A stretch of 64,000 nt of DNA, taken from positions 572,436 to 636,435 of the forward strand of contig NW_019091516.1 in NCBI RefSeq assembly GCF_001949145.1, in the 5' to 3' direction. Below, in pieces: positions 28,001 to 41,300 of this stretch. Made by a program: the position numbers and the translations under genes. Positions within the stretch are counted from its first letter, which is position 1, and every line of letters begins with the position of its first letter. The notes beneath the pieces are model-generated. The model was given only the letters and a program-made list of their open reading frames with translations, was not told the origin of the DNA and made no database searches. Origin of the DNA: Acanthaster planci. Lineage: Eukaryota > Echinodermata > Asteroidea > Valvatida > Acanthasteridae.

Positions 28001-31000
28001 CTTGCCCCAAATCACGTGGTATAGCAACAGTGTCTTTAGTATGGAGAATTCAAATTGTGTTCACGTGAATTTAGAGAACCAAGTGTACCAGATTTTATTC
28101 AAATGTAACTTGCAAAGGGCTTATTGACATGAAGGGAAGAACCATGTATATAAACCACCTACTTGTGAGTGGTTTTCACCTACCTTCATTGTATGACTAT
28201 GTGAATACACTGCATTCTATTTGCACAACAAACCCACACGCAGTGACAAGCACACTCATAACAAGCACATGCATTTTACCTTGGGGAAGTCATCCTCTAC
28301 CCAGGTAACCATGGTAACCTCATCGTTATGCTCACAGAGAGTGATGGGAGATGCTTGAGGCCGTTTGACCTGTTGTGGATGGAATCATGACAAAGTGCAT
28401 GCAACAAACAATGTAGTCACTTGTGAACATCCGGGTGACCCGACTAAGAAAATGAGTTCCAAGTTGCCAGAGTCACTTTTAAGTTAAATGAGTGATATAT
28501 GTAAATCCAAACAAAGAGCTACATTTCCTCTTTCCACTGATGACTGAAACTGAATTAATGCAGAAAGGCATTTTTTTTTTTAGCATGTTACTCATGCAAG
28601 CAAGACTGTGTTCAATATGACACTTTATGTGACAACCGGGCTTACTCAGGCCTGGCCCAAGTAACCAACCTGCCGAGCCGTTTACTTGGGAATGTACCGT
28701 ACAAAACAATAGGAAAAAATGGTTCCTTAAGTCAGATGATGTAATGGAAAGTTTACAGCACTGCTGTTAAAAGTTCATAAGAAAACCGGTAATGTGGCTC
28801 AAGTCAAGTAAGTTCTGTGAAACAAGGATAGAAATGTGCGTATGGATGGCCGTGACTTTTTTCAGTTTTATTAATGGGGCAACTTTAATGTTGGCATGAC
28901 CTCTGGCCCAGTTTGGGCTGCTCAAGCAACCCAAGATCATTCATTTATAATAACAGATTGTGTATGCGCATCTATACCTGTGAAAAAAGCAAAAAGCACA
29001 GGTACACACGAGGGAAGTAATCAAACTCAACTATTTTGTGTTTTGGAAACAGTCACATTTCAACCATTTGTGTTTCCTTCTCTGTGTCCAATACAACATC
29101 TCAATTTTTCCATGGAGAAAGAACTATTGAACATTTATTTTTATGTACTTTGCCATCCATATGGAAAAGGAAACACTCTCAAAACAAAAAAAACCAAAAA
29201 ACCCCAAAACCTGGCGTACATTCCAAATATATGCCTTGCCATCTCCAGAGCCACTGAGCAGAAGACCATCGTCCCGCGAGAGGGCACTCTTCACACAAAA
29301 GGAGGAGTTCAGGTGACCGGAGTAAGTTGCAATGGGCCAGGTTGGGGAGCCTAGGGCACTGTAGCGATAGATGACATTGTCGGTACAATTTGCATAGAAC
29401 TCGGTGCGCAAAGAGTTGAAGACGAGGCTCGAAAATCCTGAGGTTGAACAAGAGTATTAATGCAGTTAGTACGCACCTATTTTGGAGAATGAAAGATGCG
29501 AGATGATACTCTGTGATAAAGAGGGACTTTGGCAGAGAATACAAAGTGTTGGGATCATATTTGTTATTACACTGACCTTTAATTAAAACCACATGAGCCT
29601 TCAGGCAGCAGGTCTAAATCATTTCATGCAATACTCACACGTCGAAATGTGTGTGGTGCAAGCACTTTTGTACATATAATTAAACATCACACAAGGCATT
29701 CCAAATAATTTATTCCAAATAAATTAACATTTGCCACGTTAAAGCAAGTGATCTTTAAAGAGTAAAGCTAAATCATAGATTCACTATTCTACCAATGGCT
29801 CCTTACCACCATTTTTGATGCTGGAGCCTGCATAAGGGTAGACCTGTTTCGGCATTGGTGCCTTCTTCATTCCCTTGTTGCATTGCCTTAGATCCCAAAC
29901 TTTGATTGTGCTGAACAAAGAAACAAAGACCAGAACTTTCTATTACTTCTTTCTTTCCCTAAGAAAAATCTACAAATTGTTATGTGCCTGTATTTTCAGC
30001 ACAACAAAGCAAATCTGTTAAAGTACAGAAGTTATCGTCTCTTTCAAAACAGCCTTTAAATTGATGGGATTTCACTTTCAAATTCGGTTAGAAGTGAAAA
30101 ATTTCCAACACGTTAAATCTACATTTTAGAGAACGTTTCACTTAGCCCTAATATCAACCTGTCTCACATTCCTACTATTTGTATGGGCAGTCAAAGTTTG
30201 CAGCAAGTTCACCTTTGGCTTAGTGACAGGTTTTGCCTCCAAATGCATACTTTCCTCATTGCATTTCAAGAAGGAATTTGTTTCATCTAGTAGCAGTACA
30301 GTAGTAATAGCAGTTTCATTTTAGTATTTGTTATGTGGTATTTTGATAGGTAAGTAAAATTTGTCAAGACGGCAACCTAAAGTTCTCTAACCACTGGTAG
30401 GCACTACGTACAATTGTGACAAAACACAGAGAGATAAGGCCAAACTGGCTGCTAACTCTCTTGGCAGTACACCTTATGCATCAAGTTGATTCTAGATCCA
30501 ACAAACTCTGCACAGAAAGTAATATACTGAATCACCATCCAGTTGTGATTAGGATGGCATCTTTGACACACAAAGAAATACTTCTCCACAATTCCTGTTT
30601 ACCTGTCAGTAGCACCAGTTGAGAACAAGGACATGTCATCCTGGAAGTTGATGACAGTGACACTGGACAGGTTGTCACCCCTGACTGGCAGCGAGGGAGA
30701 TAACCTGCTCCGCTTCCTGGAGGGGGTGTGGCGTAGCTTGGACGCCTCGGCATGTGCCTCCTTGATAACGTTGACTGCCGTATGGTGGGGGACTTGATTT
30801 CCACCTAGACAATGAGAGGAAATGCTTCTGGTGACAATGATCAGGGGTGAGTGGCCACTTAGTGGCAAAAAGCTGAAATGTAAATGGTTCCCATACCTTT
30901 GTACAGACCAGGTGTACAAAAAAAAGCTGAAATTCAGGGCCAATATCTAAACAGAAAAAGCTGAAATCAGCTAAAAAGCTGAATTCTCACACCCTGGAAT

Positions 31001-33907
31001 GATGGGTGACGTTGGATTGAGTTGGAGATGAAATGGGTATGGTTGGTCAGGTAAAGTTAAGTTGCGTTGGCAAAGGTTAGGCTGGGTTTGGTTGGGTTAA
31101 GATTGGTTGAGTTTAATTAGTTGGGTATGGCTGGGTAAAATTAAATTGGGTTGGGTGATTTAACTCCATTTTGGGTTGGGCTGGGCCGAGTACAGGCTAT
31201 TTAATTTTGACTGTTATTTGAATATGTTGCAGTAGGCTTAGTTAGGTTAAACGAGACCAGCTGGAGTGGGTGAAATGTTCATCAGCTTGTTCAGCTTATC
31301 AGTCCTTGCCCACGTACATGTAAATAGTACAAAAACATTAGACGTGTAAGGATGTGTTGAAGTAGCTGGGTGAACACTTCTTTTCTTGTGTCTTTGATGC
31401 TGGTTGATGATTGGTGGTTGAGGAATTACTCTGCATGTCTGAATATTTTTCCTTTCCGGCAAGCTGGATGCTACTGTTGCAATAAATCATGGTATCTGCC
31501 TTATCCTGAGATTCTTACAGTGAAATTTAGAGCATCCCGCAGTTACGGCAGTTCACAAGTCACCAAAGCTTGGAATACCACCTGATTTTGACAGACCGCA
31601 GGTTTCTTCAAGACATTACCTCTGTTGTTGCACCTTGTATCCCACACCAAGATGTTGCCATCCCTGGCTCCCGTGGCAAAGACGTGACTGTCACCGGGTC
31701 GGAAACACACCGACTTCAGGCTACAGCTGTGACCCTTGAAGATGCCGAGGGCCTTGCCAGCTGCTACATCCCACAGCCCTGCCATCTGATCCCCCGATGC
31801 AGTCACCAGCTGATTCCTACCGCTGGCCCAGGCTACGTCAAAAACAGCGTTTTTGTGCGCTCGAAACACTGACAAAAAAGCATAAACGTAAGGTGTTCGA
31901 TCTTCATCTGTTTAGTAGAGTAGCCTGTGGTAGCACCATGAAGGAAATATGTCTTATGTACATTCTGAAAATAACGGGTGGTCTAAAAATTTTGGCAATA
32001 CACTCTACCAACTATCAGGAGACCACGAGGAGGTGGACGATGCAACCAGCACTGAGTCCACCAATTCTTTTCAGAACCCCACCAACCCCCCAAAAAGATA
32101 TTTGTTGCACGGCGTTACTGCAATCTTCTCCAAACTACTTCATCATGGAAACCTTCACATCTCATCATTCATCAAATTTTGTCCACAGATTGTGAAAAAC
32201 TGAAGTTACCTCATACACAACAGAAACAAACCAATCCTACCTTTGACAACTTCGGCAGAGTGTCGCGTGTCAAAGAGAGTCACAAATCCATCCTCATCGA
32301 CCACAGCCAACAGATGAGGACTTTTGGCCATCTTGGAGGTGCTACATGCAAATGGAGGAACCTGCTCTGTGTGGTCTTCAGATTCAAAGATGTATTGGTC
32401 ATTTGATGTGCAACTAAGACGTAGCATTGTATCATGCAAGTAGTCCCACACATCATGTTGAGCTAATGGTCAAAATGGTCAAAGAGAAGAAAATAATTTA
32501 GATGCCAAAAGAATACACAGTAAATAGGGCTTGTTTTATGGAAGATAAATATGTGTAAGTGACCACCCTGTTGCTGGCTACATGAATGCAGTTACATAGT
32601 CACGGTGCATTTGAGAACTAGATGATTACGGTGCTGTGGATGGGCATTCAACAATGTGACTCAGATATGACATATGATACATAAGTTGTAGGGTAAAAAA
32701 AAGTGACTGATGCAGGGTTTACACGTGGCACGTTGAGCATGACGTGCAATGTGTGTTTAAACCACAGCATCTCAAATTGCACTGTAGTTGATAGCTGTCA
32801 TCGAGATGCAATGGACCAATTAACACGTTGACTGCCGACTACGAATACATGTATACTCATAGTAACAGGTGTACCGCATTCTGCCACTATGACGGAGTAT
32901 ACTCGTAGGAAATAAAAGGCTATTGTAATGTAAACTGAGTTTTTGAGAGAAATTTTGGGTAAAACGGCAGCGTACATGACTGCCCCGAAGAGAGCTGTGA
33001 ACGACAAATAAATGAATGTAGTCTGGTTCCTTGACCTGGATGGAGATTTGTTTTGATGAATCCAAAGGCCTGAGTCAGGTAACCAGCTGCAAAACAAAAT
33101 GTTATCATTCGACTGAGTGGTTGCAGAAGTTTGCAGTTTTCTTGCTTAAATATTGTCGAAATTTACCTAAACTAGCACTGACTAGGCCTATCAGGATTGA
33201 GTAATGGTTCCCTAAGGTCAAAATGTTGGTTTGAGCAAGTGGACTTTGTAACATATGTAATAAACGGACTGAGCGATAAGATACTACTTGTCCCAATGGG
33301 CTCTTTCAAAACTTTGGCAGCAGTTTAGATGTCTTGACATTAAGAGCCGTCGAGATGATGAGGGGTCAAGTGACGTAATGTTCAAACGACCTTATTTTAA
33401 AGATGGCGACTGAGAGAGCGAGCCTGTTAGATTGAATGGATAAAGGCAAAAAGACTAGAAAATACCTGAATAACGGGAGTGAAATCATTCAATAAATGGT
33501 TTTAGAAAACGGAAAGGTCAAGGATCATGTTCGTATGCAAAAGAAATTGCACCCACGATGATAAGTGGGTGCGCCGAAAATGTTCAGTACGCCGACACGA
33601 AATTGCGTAAACGGATGAGTGGCAAAGGATGGATCGGGAGTGAGAGTCCGTGCCACACTAGTAGCTAGTGGGGCTATGTGTACCACTGCCCTATGTAAGA
33701 TTTGTAAAAAACCTTAATATGTTTCCAGAAGTAACAACACCATGGGTATACCACCTAGCAGCATGACTCGCATAGATACGCATGGCAAACGTTACAGCAG
33801 TACAGCGGGCATGACAGGGCAGCGCACTCACCTTTAATTTTATATTTGGGTATTCTTGAACCGTATGAACCGTGTTTAGCTCTTGCTGTTGTCATTGACA
33901 AGACCAT
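25071..33907 (-). CDS. DTL: Denticleless/CDT2, CRL4 ubiquitin ligase substrate receptor
   Basis: Ten coding exons in transcript order: 33907-33832, 32462-32241, 31868-31620, 30804-30603, 29910-29807, 29437-29211, 28369-28280, 27721-27598, 26928-25739, 25220-25071. Phases join to 877 codons plus TGA (human 730). An N-terminal WD40 propeller (about residues 45-430) matches DTL, with FRAHKNAVFDVAWASG, GHSCSLKSV, ILVWDTRCN and TIKVWDLRQ. WDTR and WDLR are the WDxR boxes by which DCAF proteins bind DDB1. Exon 9 is one long, polar, probably disordered region (about 397 codons) with RRNSSISEWL. The last exon carries a PIP-box-like STKNICFYF (about 835-843). CDT2 directs PCNA-dependent degradation of CDT1, p21 and SET8. 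Least certain is exon 1: its donor (AAAGGTGAGT) and phase fit and the ATG has strong context (AACATGG), but its residues resemble no known DTL N-terminus. The exon 6 donor (CAGGTTTTG) is weak. Confidence 0.92.
26943..27115 (-). repeat. tRNA-derived SINE
   Basis: In the DTL intron upstream of the long exon 9. On the minus strand, 27115-27044 resembles a tRNA: A box TGGTCAAGTGG and B box GGTTCGAGTCC are both perfect matches to the RNA polymerase III consensus, and the T stem GTGGG/CCCAC pairs. The anticodon stem does not pair properly and the acceptor stem has a terminal mismatch, so this is not a functional tRNA. A non-tRNA body follows to about 26943 and ends in TTTACAATTTTTTTC, a pol III terminator-like tail. 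Confidence 0.65.
27895..28118. mobile_element. Rearranged relative of the 15023-15344 foldback element
   Basis: In a DTL intron. The right part (about 28018-28118: GCAACAGTGTCTTTAG, then GTGTACCAGATTTTATTCAA, then a TGTAACTTGCAAA end) matches the right arm of the foldback element in WDR26. The left part (CCACCATCTCTGGAATGGACTGGTT) matches the central section of that element in inverted orientation. The left arm is missing or diverged. It supports a dispersed foldback repeat family. Confidence 0.6.
31015..31200. repeat. Degenerate GGTTGGGTT-rich tract
   Basis: An intronic stretch of DTL (between exons 3 and 4) made of loosely repeated GTTGG/GGGTTGGGTT units on the plus strand. No exact period is kept. 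It is best described as low-complexity or an eroded minisatellite. A strand-complementary flavour (CCAAACCCAAC-type words) appears in the INTS7 intron at about 42900-43190. Confidence 0.5.
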
Positions 33908-35384
33908 GTTTTCATGTTTCAGTTTAAGGAAACCGATGACATGGATGAGCAAGGCGTAAGTCGATGAGTCACGACCACATAAAATTGCCCCAAGTAACAG
34001 GCAGCCGAACAAACCGGACGTCCAACCATTCATCACCTGGTCACATTGCCATATCGACACGCATCACTTGATGTTAAAATTTGGCGCGTCTCACCTGACG
34101 TTGCGGGAAAACTATCCTCGTTCCCGTAAATTAAAAATTGAAGTTTTGATTTAAAAATAAAACATTAAATGAAAAACATGTTCATAATAAACAATTGATA
34201 TTTATCTCAACATCTTAATGAAAATTATTTGCAAAAGTTTGTATTTATTATTGACAATTTTTTTTGAATGGTTTTTTTAAGCCCTTGGTGGCGCCAACTT
34301 CTATTAATACAACTATAGAGGGCGGCAAACGTTGTAAGAGGGAAAAGCGAGACCGTGACTGTAAATGTAAACCTAGCCTGTCGTTCTGTGATGTAGAGTA
34401 GTCTGGCACAAGGTAGGCATGTTACATACATACTAACGTGGTTCATGTAACTTTTCCATCACACTAGTATTCATGTTGGTACATCTTACACGAGTCAGAC
34501 TTCGTGTAGGACTGGGAGGTAAAGTTGGGCTCACTGTCATGGTCATGGACTCGTCATGCCATCGCCATTATCGCCAAACTGCGTTAGACATGCTAGACAT
34601 AGACCTAGGCTGGTGGGGATAGGTACACAGTCACACTCACAGTTCCAGATTTTTATTGCTTGAATGTGCCAATTTGTTCTTCCGAAAAATGCGCTTTCTC
34701 AATCAAATCTTTCCCCCAAAAAATCTTTCCCCCAAAAGCCATCCACACTAAGTAAATAGGCCCTAATAAGTTATTAACATGCAGTCATGATGGTTTTTGG
34801 ACTGACAACAAGCATTTTTTGGCAAAATTCAGACTTTTTTCTATCGATCTTGTCTCTCTTCAACAAATGATAGGGGCCTATGCACATTTTAGCTGCATAC
34901 TGTGAGTGTGACACATGTCCGTTGAACGGAAGACCGGTTCCTGTCCCATCCCAGTTCCTCCGAACATAGGGACGGTGACCAGTCCATTGACGTATGATGC
35001 ATTGCATCATTTGCTGCCTCAACTCCATGGGCTGTGTGAACATTCCATCACAGGGAACCAACATTGCCTAGCAAGATCATATGCATGGAAATCAGGTTGC
35101 ATTATTGGCTTAAACAAATACCAATTTGCCTGAAAATACCTATTTCCACCTGTCCACCATATCCACATTCGTGATGTTGATAGTGTCAGTTTGCTGTGGG
35201 AGGGCAAGTGTTTTCCTCCTCCCACTGGATAAAGATCCTGGCAGCAGCCATGGCTTGGTTTGGTACCCAAACTGGAATGCAAAACATGTAGGCCTATGTT
35301 GATGTGATGGCTGCTCTCATTATCCACTGCCCGACTGCTCAAAAGTTATTTTCTTTTTGAGGCCAGTGTGGTTTGGATGTGATC
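33908..35384. promoter_or_regulatory. Shared DTL-INTS7 head-to-head promoter region
   Basis: A 1.48-kb interval between the start codons of two divergently transcribed genes. E2F-type sites lie near the DTL side (34080-34110). No other gene is seen: minus-strand frames at 34225-34446, 34774-35064 and 35019-35342 match nothing recognisable. DTL and INTS7 are also divergent neighbours in human, which supports a conserved bidirectional arrangement. Transcription start sites cannot be placed from sequence alone. Confidence 0.65.
34080..34110. promoter_or_regulatory. Pair of E2F consensus sites
   Basis: TTTGGCGC on the plus strand (34080-34087) and TTTCCCGC on the minus strand (complement of GCGGGAAA, 34103-34110) both fit the E2F consensus TTTSSCGC. 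They lie in opposite orientation about 22 bp apart, 170-205 bp upstream of the proposed DTL start codon. DTL/CDT2 is a known S-phase gene regulated by E2F, so the location makes sense. Actual binding is inferred. Confidence 0.6.
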
Positions 35385-38300
35385 ATGAGGCTGTCCGCAA
35401 TGCCCAGTGATGCCGGATATGGAGAACAAGAGCAAGATGCTAATACGGCATTGTTGGAGCTGGACAAAGGTAAGAGGGAAACACATGAAGTCTTACTGTT
35501 CTAATGATTGTTATAAGAGCAGGCCGTTGTGGGATGCATCGGGTGTTTTTCTTTTTTTTTCTGAAGTGGAGGAAAATTCCCTGCATCTCCCCAAGTTTTG
35601 GCAGGTGTGTGATACTGTAGCGTACTAGTGTTTGCGTATGAATTGGAATTGGAAGACCGCATTTGTTGCATCATTATGGGACAAATGTGCCAAGAAAGTG
35701 AGAGGAACTGCGTTGGTGTAAAAGTACTTGCATTATTGTGTCAGTTGCTATTGCCATGCAAGAGTTGTTAATCTAGATCCTAAATGCATGTTGTCCGGCT
35801 ATGGGTATGACTTTCAAATCTTTTCTTTATGCGAAAGGTCCCAATTCTGTCCTTTCCTGTTGTCCATTGTGAAAGGCGACCAGATTTGTTGAAGGATACG
35901 TTTCATGTCTTCTATTTCAGGTCTGCGTTCTCTGAAGGTCGGGGAGCAGTGCGAAGCCATAGTGCGCTTCCCCCAACTCTTTGAGAAGTACCCGTTCCCG
36001 ATCCTCATCAATTCTGCCTTCCTGAAGCTTGCTGACGTCTTCAGGGATGGGTAAGCAGTTGTCTCCTCTCCTCTGCTGCTGTCTTCGCATGTGGTTGCTG
36101 TTGCTGCTGACACGTACTGCTGGATAGGAGGTTACTTCTGCTAACTTTGCCTACCGTCACTGCCAAAGTTACTGCCAGTACTTCTGCAGATGCTCACGTT
36201 GCTGGTCTTTTTCAAAATGCTTCGAATGATGCTGCTCTTGCCGTTGCTTTTTGCTGATTGTAATGACCGGTGTTCTAACTAGATAGGACTATTTTAATGC
36301 CAGGTCAATTTTTGGATTGCGAAGCGTAACAAGCGCAGTGAGCGGAGCTCTCGCGGCTCGCTGGACTGGATTTGTGCCCTCTATTGATACCGCTGTTCAG
36401 CTGGTCTTGAGCCAAGACTACAAACATGTCCACGCTGCCTAGGGCCGGGGCAGGCTACATAATATCCCATAATTTCACATTCAGGTCTCGTAACAATGCT
36501 AGATAGACATTCTCAACGCTTCCTGATGCTTAAAATATGATTGAATTGGTACATTTTCAGTAATATTTCAGTTCATTTTTTGGAAAATCCGTGCTGATCG
36601 GCACAGCCAATTTGAACCCGAGAGCTGTGGCTAAAACACTGGTAACGACTATTGCACGAACTGATGAAACTGGCATCACTGCTTTTGGGGTTGATGATAA
36701 CAAACGTTGCTAGTGACAGAACGTTCTTATTTGTGGCTGGACTTGCGAAAGTATTTGTGGTAGGCATGAGTACAAAGCTGGACGCTACATCTGATGTTGC
36801 TCAGTGACTGGACGATTGGTTTTGAAATTATCTAAGCATCGTTTATCAACTGCTTTACATTTTGCAGTTTTAAATCACTGAAATTGGCTTTTCAGTCCGT
36901 TTCGACAAACATATATTCTTGATGATTCTTATGTTACTGGAAATGTATTGCAGCTGCCTTTTTTGTTTATGTTAACACCACAGGAATCGGTTAAAATCCA
37001 GGTACTCTCCTGGAGTGCTGTGTACTTTATGCGCTCTTAATCCACAAGGCAGTCCTCACGCACACACTCGGCAGATACTGATGGAAGTTGTGAGCTGCTG
37101 GATGTGATGATATATTGCTCTGTGGCAAGCGTGAGAATGATGAGATGCTTGTAGGTTCTCGATGGTTCTCAGTTGACTCATGGCCTTCATTTCATGATTG
37201 TTTCCTGGATGTAGGAGTAACTTCCTTCGTCTGTGCGTGGTGAAGGTTGCTCAGCAGAGCCGACGCCATCTGGACAAGATACTCAATGTGGACGAGTTTA
37301 TCCGCCGCATCTTCTTCGTCATCCATAGCAATGATCCAGTTGCTAGGGCAATAACCCTCAGGTTAGTTGTACCAAAGTTAATACTTTGTACTGTGGAACA
37401 TGAGAGCTTGGATTATATAACTCCATATTTTGTTATTAGGAATTTTTTAATATTGTAATATCTATTTTCCAAATCTTGTATAAAGTGTAGACTTTACACA
37501 CTGCTCATTTTACAAATTGCATTTTTTGAGTGTTAAACTTGAAAACGTTCATGAACTGTGAGATTTTCTTGCGTTTGTCCTTAGGGTCTTGGGCAGTATT
37601 GCGGGTATTATTGCTGAGAAGAAGAACATTCACCACAGCATTCACAATGGTCTAGATTCCCACGACAGGGTGGAGCTGGAATCAGCCATCTATGCTGCCT
37701 CATGCTTCTCAGCAGAATCAAGGTACCAGCCTTGCTCACACATTGCGTGTATGTTCAAGAAATTTCATATGTCACTTAGAAATTCAGAAGAAAGGTTTTC
37801 CTTCAATTGTCATCAACTACTGTGCATGACGGGCTTATTTTAAAATCCGTTTTCATGCGCCATTCAGCAAAACATCTCTTTAAGACTGCTCGTGGGAAAG
37901 TGGAATTATGTCAGGATGAGACATATGTAACTTCGACTTGATGAGGAGACTAAATTCAAGAGAAAATGAAGACAGCATGTTCTGAGAGTGTGAGGAGGAA
38001 ACATGGACCCCAAATTAAACTTTGTAGAAAACATCAGAGGTAAAGGAAAAAAAAACAATGCTGGAAATTCTTTGAAAGAAAAGACCTGGATCGACCGTTT
38101 CATGTTGCCCTAAAAGATGGATATACAGTTAAGGTCTCCATATAAAGAGCTCTCTTATACTGAAATTCTGAAGTCTCAAGTCTCTTGAATTTTTTGTTTT
38201 TATCAGTTTTTCCAGTCTTTTTATAATGAAGCAGTGTGGCCAGACTCATCAACCCTGCTATAGTGAGAGTTGAATGTGTATCAAAGCTGAGCATTGACCA

Positions 38301-41300
38301 CTCTTGGCATTTGATGGCCTGTTTTCCTTTAGATTAAATTTTTTTTCAGGAGTTCAGATTCAGTAGACAAATTTCCCTAATTAGATGGACTTTTGCCGAC
38401 CCATCAAAGAGACTCCTGCTTGACTCCATGCCCCTCTGCTGAGGCTCCTTTGTACCATTTTTCTCAAAGAACGTTTGCGTCGGGGATCTGTCACAAGCTG
38501 GCCGAGCTGATCCGGGGCTTGTCCACCCCCACCGAGATCAAACTCAAGCTCATCCCGATCTTCAAGCACATGCACTACGACACTCCGTCCGCTGCCTTCG
38601 CCCGACAGCTCTGTCTGGATCTCCTGCCTTCCTACCCAGCCAAGAGCTTCCTGACTGTCACGTTGCACACCTTATCGCAGCTAGCCGCCGCCTCATTGGT
38701 TCATATTCCTGATCAGGTATGTTTCACGGCCAATCAGATGGAGGCACAGGTACAAGTAGTGTCTTCAGTGGCCTGTATGTGAGCCCTTGCTGGATTCCAT
38801 GTAGGGAATCTGCTGGTAAGATCCAACAAAGCTGTGCTTTTGCTTGATTTCTAAGGATTATTTCTGGTAAGGGCTGTTTTTTTTTAAACGTTATCAAACA
38901 ACTTTTCACATGTGCTTGTCAATATGATTAAATGAATATATGTCATACATCTATTGAAGTTTTTAACTTTCCATCAATTTATTTATAGTAGTCAGTCTCC
39001 AATATTGAATCTTGTAGGGAAATGTATTTATTAAGAAAGATGTAATAATCAATCAATACAGAATCAGCTCATGCATAACTGAAAGTACTTTTGTACAACT
39101 TTATTTTAATAATACAAATGTCTATTTAAATTTTTGAATTCCACCAACACGCAAATATAGTTTGTGCATGAAGTTGTCAGCGATTCCCTTCTGACTTCAT
39201 GCAGGTGAGCCTGCTCCTTGGCTATCTGTGCCACGACCCCCGCACGGCTGTTCAGATGACCTGTGTACAGGACTTATGCCTCCTTGCCCGGAAGGCCCCT
39301 CACATGTGGACCAGTGAAAACCTGGCCTCTCTAACCGGGCAGTGCCAGGGCTGCGAGTCGCCCGGCCTGCTGGCCAACCGACTGCGAATCCTGGCCATTC
39401 TGTTCGGGACGCCGGCGTTGCTGGTGCAGGAGCAATGTGAGTGAACAGAGTGAAAAATAAAGAGCTTAGGGGGTCAGTTTTGCACATGAACTGGCAGTGA
39501 GGTTACCAGTGCATATCTATGTGCCCCAAGGGACATTTAGTGACCAGAGGAAGGTCCTAGTAGACCCTCTTCTTTCGCTCACAGTCCCAAGGAGGGGGCA
39601 TGGATATGCATGAGAGACCAACTTATGCCACGTGTGTTTTATAACACACACCTCTGTCCAAAATGTAAAGTAAAAAACAACCCTCTCAGGGTTTTATAAT
39701 TGAACTATTTGAATTCAACCAATACTTTATAAGCAATTCAACAAGCAATTTTCAGAGTATATTGCCTGACCAGGAACTATACTCCGCAAATTACGCGAGT
39801 GGTGCCTTGGCACGTGTCCAGTTTACAATGCAGAAAAATCTGCCGAGCAGTGTTTCCTGCTTGATAGCTCTGTAAATGAATGCCAAGAACCCTTTTATTG
39901 GTAATCAACTGTACTTGGGGGCATCGTTGTGGATCCCATTTACCATATAATCAGGAGGGCTATTTCTTGTCAAGACTGTTTTGGAGAGAAAGTCACAAGG
40001 GAAATGTTACATCGTTTTGAAAACTTCTCGTGTCCCTGTACTCTGTGTCAAGATCACTTTGAATGATCCGTTGTAAAGTAAATTTGAATTTGAGGCCTTC
40101 AGCTCTCCTTAAATGCTTCTCTTTATGAGTAAATCTTTTTTCTGTTCACCTTTCACATAGGCCTATGTGTATACCTTCATGAAAATTATCTTTCTTTCAA
40201 CTCCTAGTGGAGCCTATCGCCACCCTCTGTAGCACACTGAGTCAACACTGGGACGTGAAGGTGGCAGCCACGGCTATCCAGATAAGAACCCTCCTGGCCA
40301 AATGGCAAAATGTGGGCTCTGGTGTCCATGACACTGGAGATTCGCCAGCCTTATCATACATGCCTATAGCATTTGCAGCTCAGAATATAGTCATACAGTG
40401 TTTGGCAGAGGAGACGAAATCTGCAACAGAAGCCCTCAAAGTATATAAATGGAAAATACTCATAAGAATTTTTATAGTTTTATTGCTTGATTTGTATATG
40501 TACAGATTACTAGAGGCTAAGAGATTCAAACTCTTAGAGATGCTTTGATATAGAGTTGATAAGTTCTCCACGATATCAAGGGAATGATGGTTTGATGTTA
40601 TTTGTCTTGTCCAGGTCGTGCTTGGTTGTATCCGAGATTTGAGTGAGAAGTGCCCAGAGGCCCTTCCAGCATTGGTCAACACACTGACAATGTCACTGAA
40701 ATCCACTACAGGTCAGATGCTGTGGCATGCAGATTTTCAATAAATATTTTAACAGGTCAACAGGCTAGTTTTTCACCTGACCATAGAACGGCATTTGAAA
40801 CCCAAGTGCCTTGTTTAGTGCGCTCCAGGTCCTGTCTGAGAGAAATATAAAAATATTTTTTCAAGGTTTCAGCTTTTTCAAAAAATATTGCAATTTATTC
40901 AAATGAGAAGTACATCAACTCCAACATCTAGTAAGGAATTTACTGAAAATTATGTGAATTTAATGAAAATATCACCTAAGCGACCAGTCTAGGATTTAAG
41001 TTTAGTTGTGATGAGAAGTTAGTTTGTAAGTACACCCATCAAAAAATCATAAACAGAAGTAAGGAAAACTATTTTATTGCATATTCACATAAATGGGAAC
41101 CTTTGATGATATTCTTCAAATTGATGAAAATCGTCAGCTTCATACATTCTACAGTTTTTCCAAACAGTATTTGCTTCTAGTAGTGTGTTGTTGATGTAAT
41201 TTCTTAGGATAGTTCAATTTTCTCTTTGGAAGTGAAAACATTGAAATATGAGGTAAAAATTCATAAAGAAGTTTAACATCTATGCACCGTACTTAGGTCA

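Noticed and set aside
33755-33764. ATG-CTG-CTA-G followed by GTGGTA as DTL exon 1
   Set aside because: Phase is compatible, but the donor is weaker and the exon implausibly short compared with 33832-33907. Kept only as an alternative.
33908-34060. Upstream extension of the DTL exon 1 frame (hydrophobic, NGWTSGLFGCLLLG-like)
   Set aside because: It vaguely resembles the human NGWSS stretch but does not align further; it more likely represents 5' UTR or promoter.
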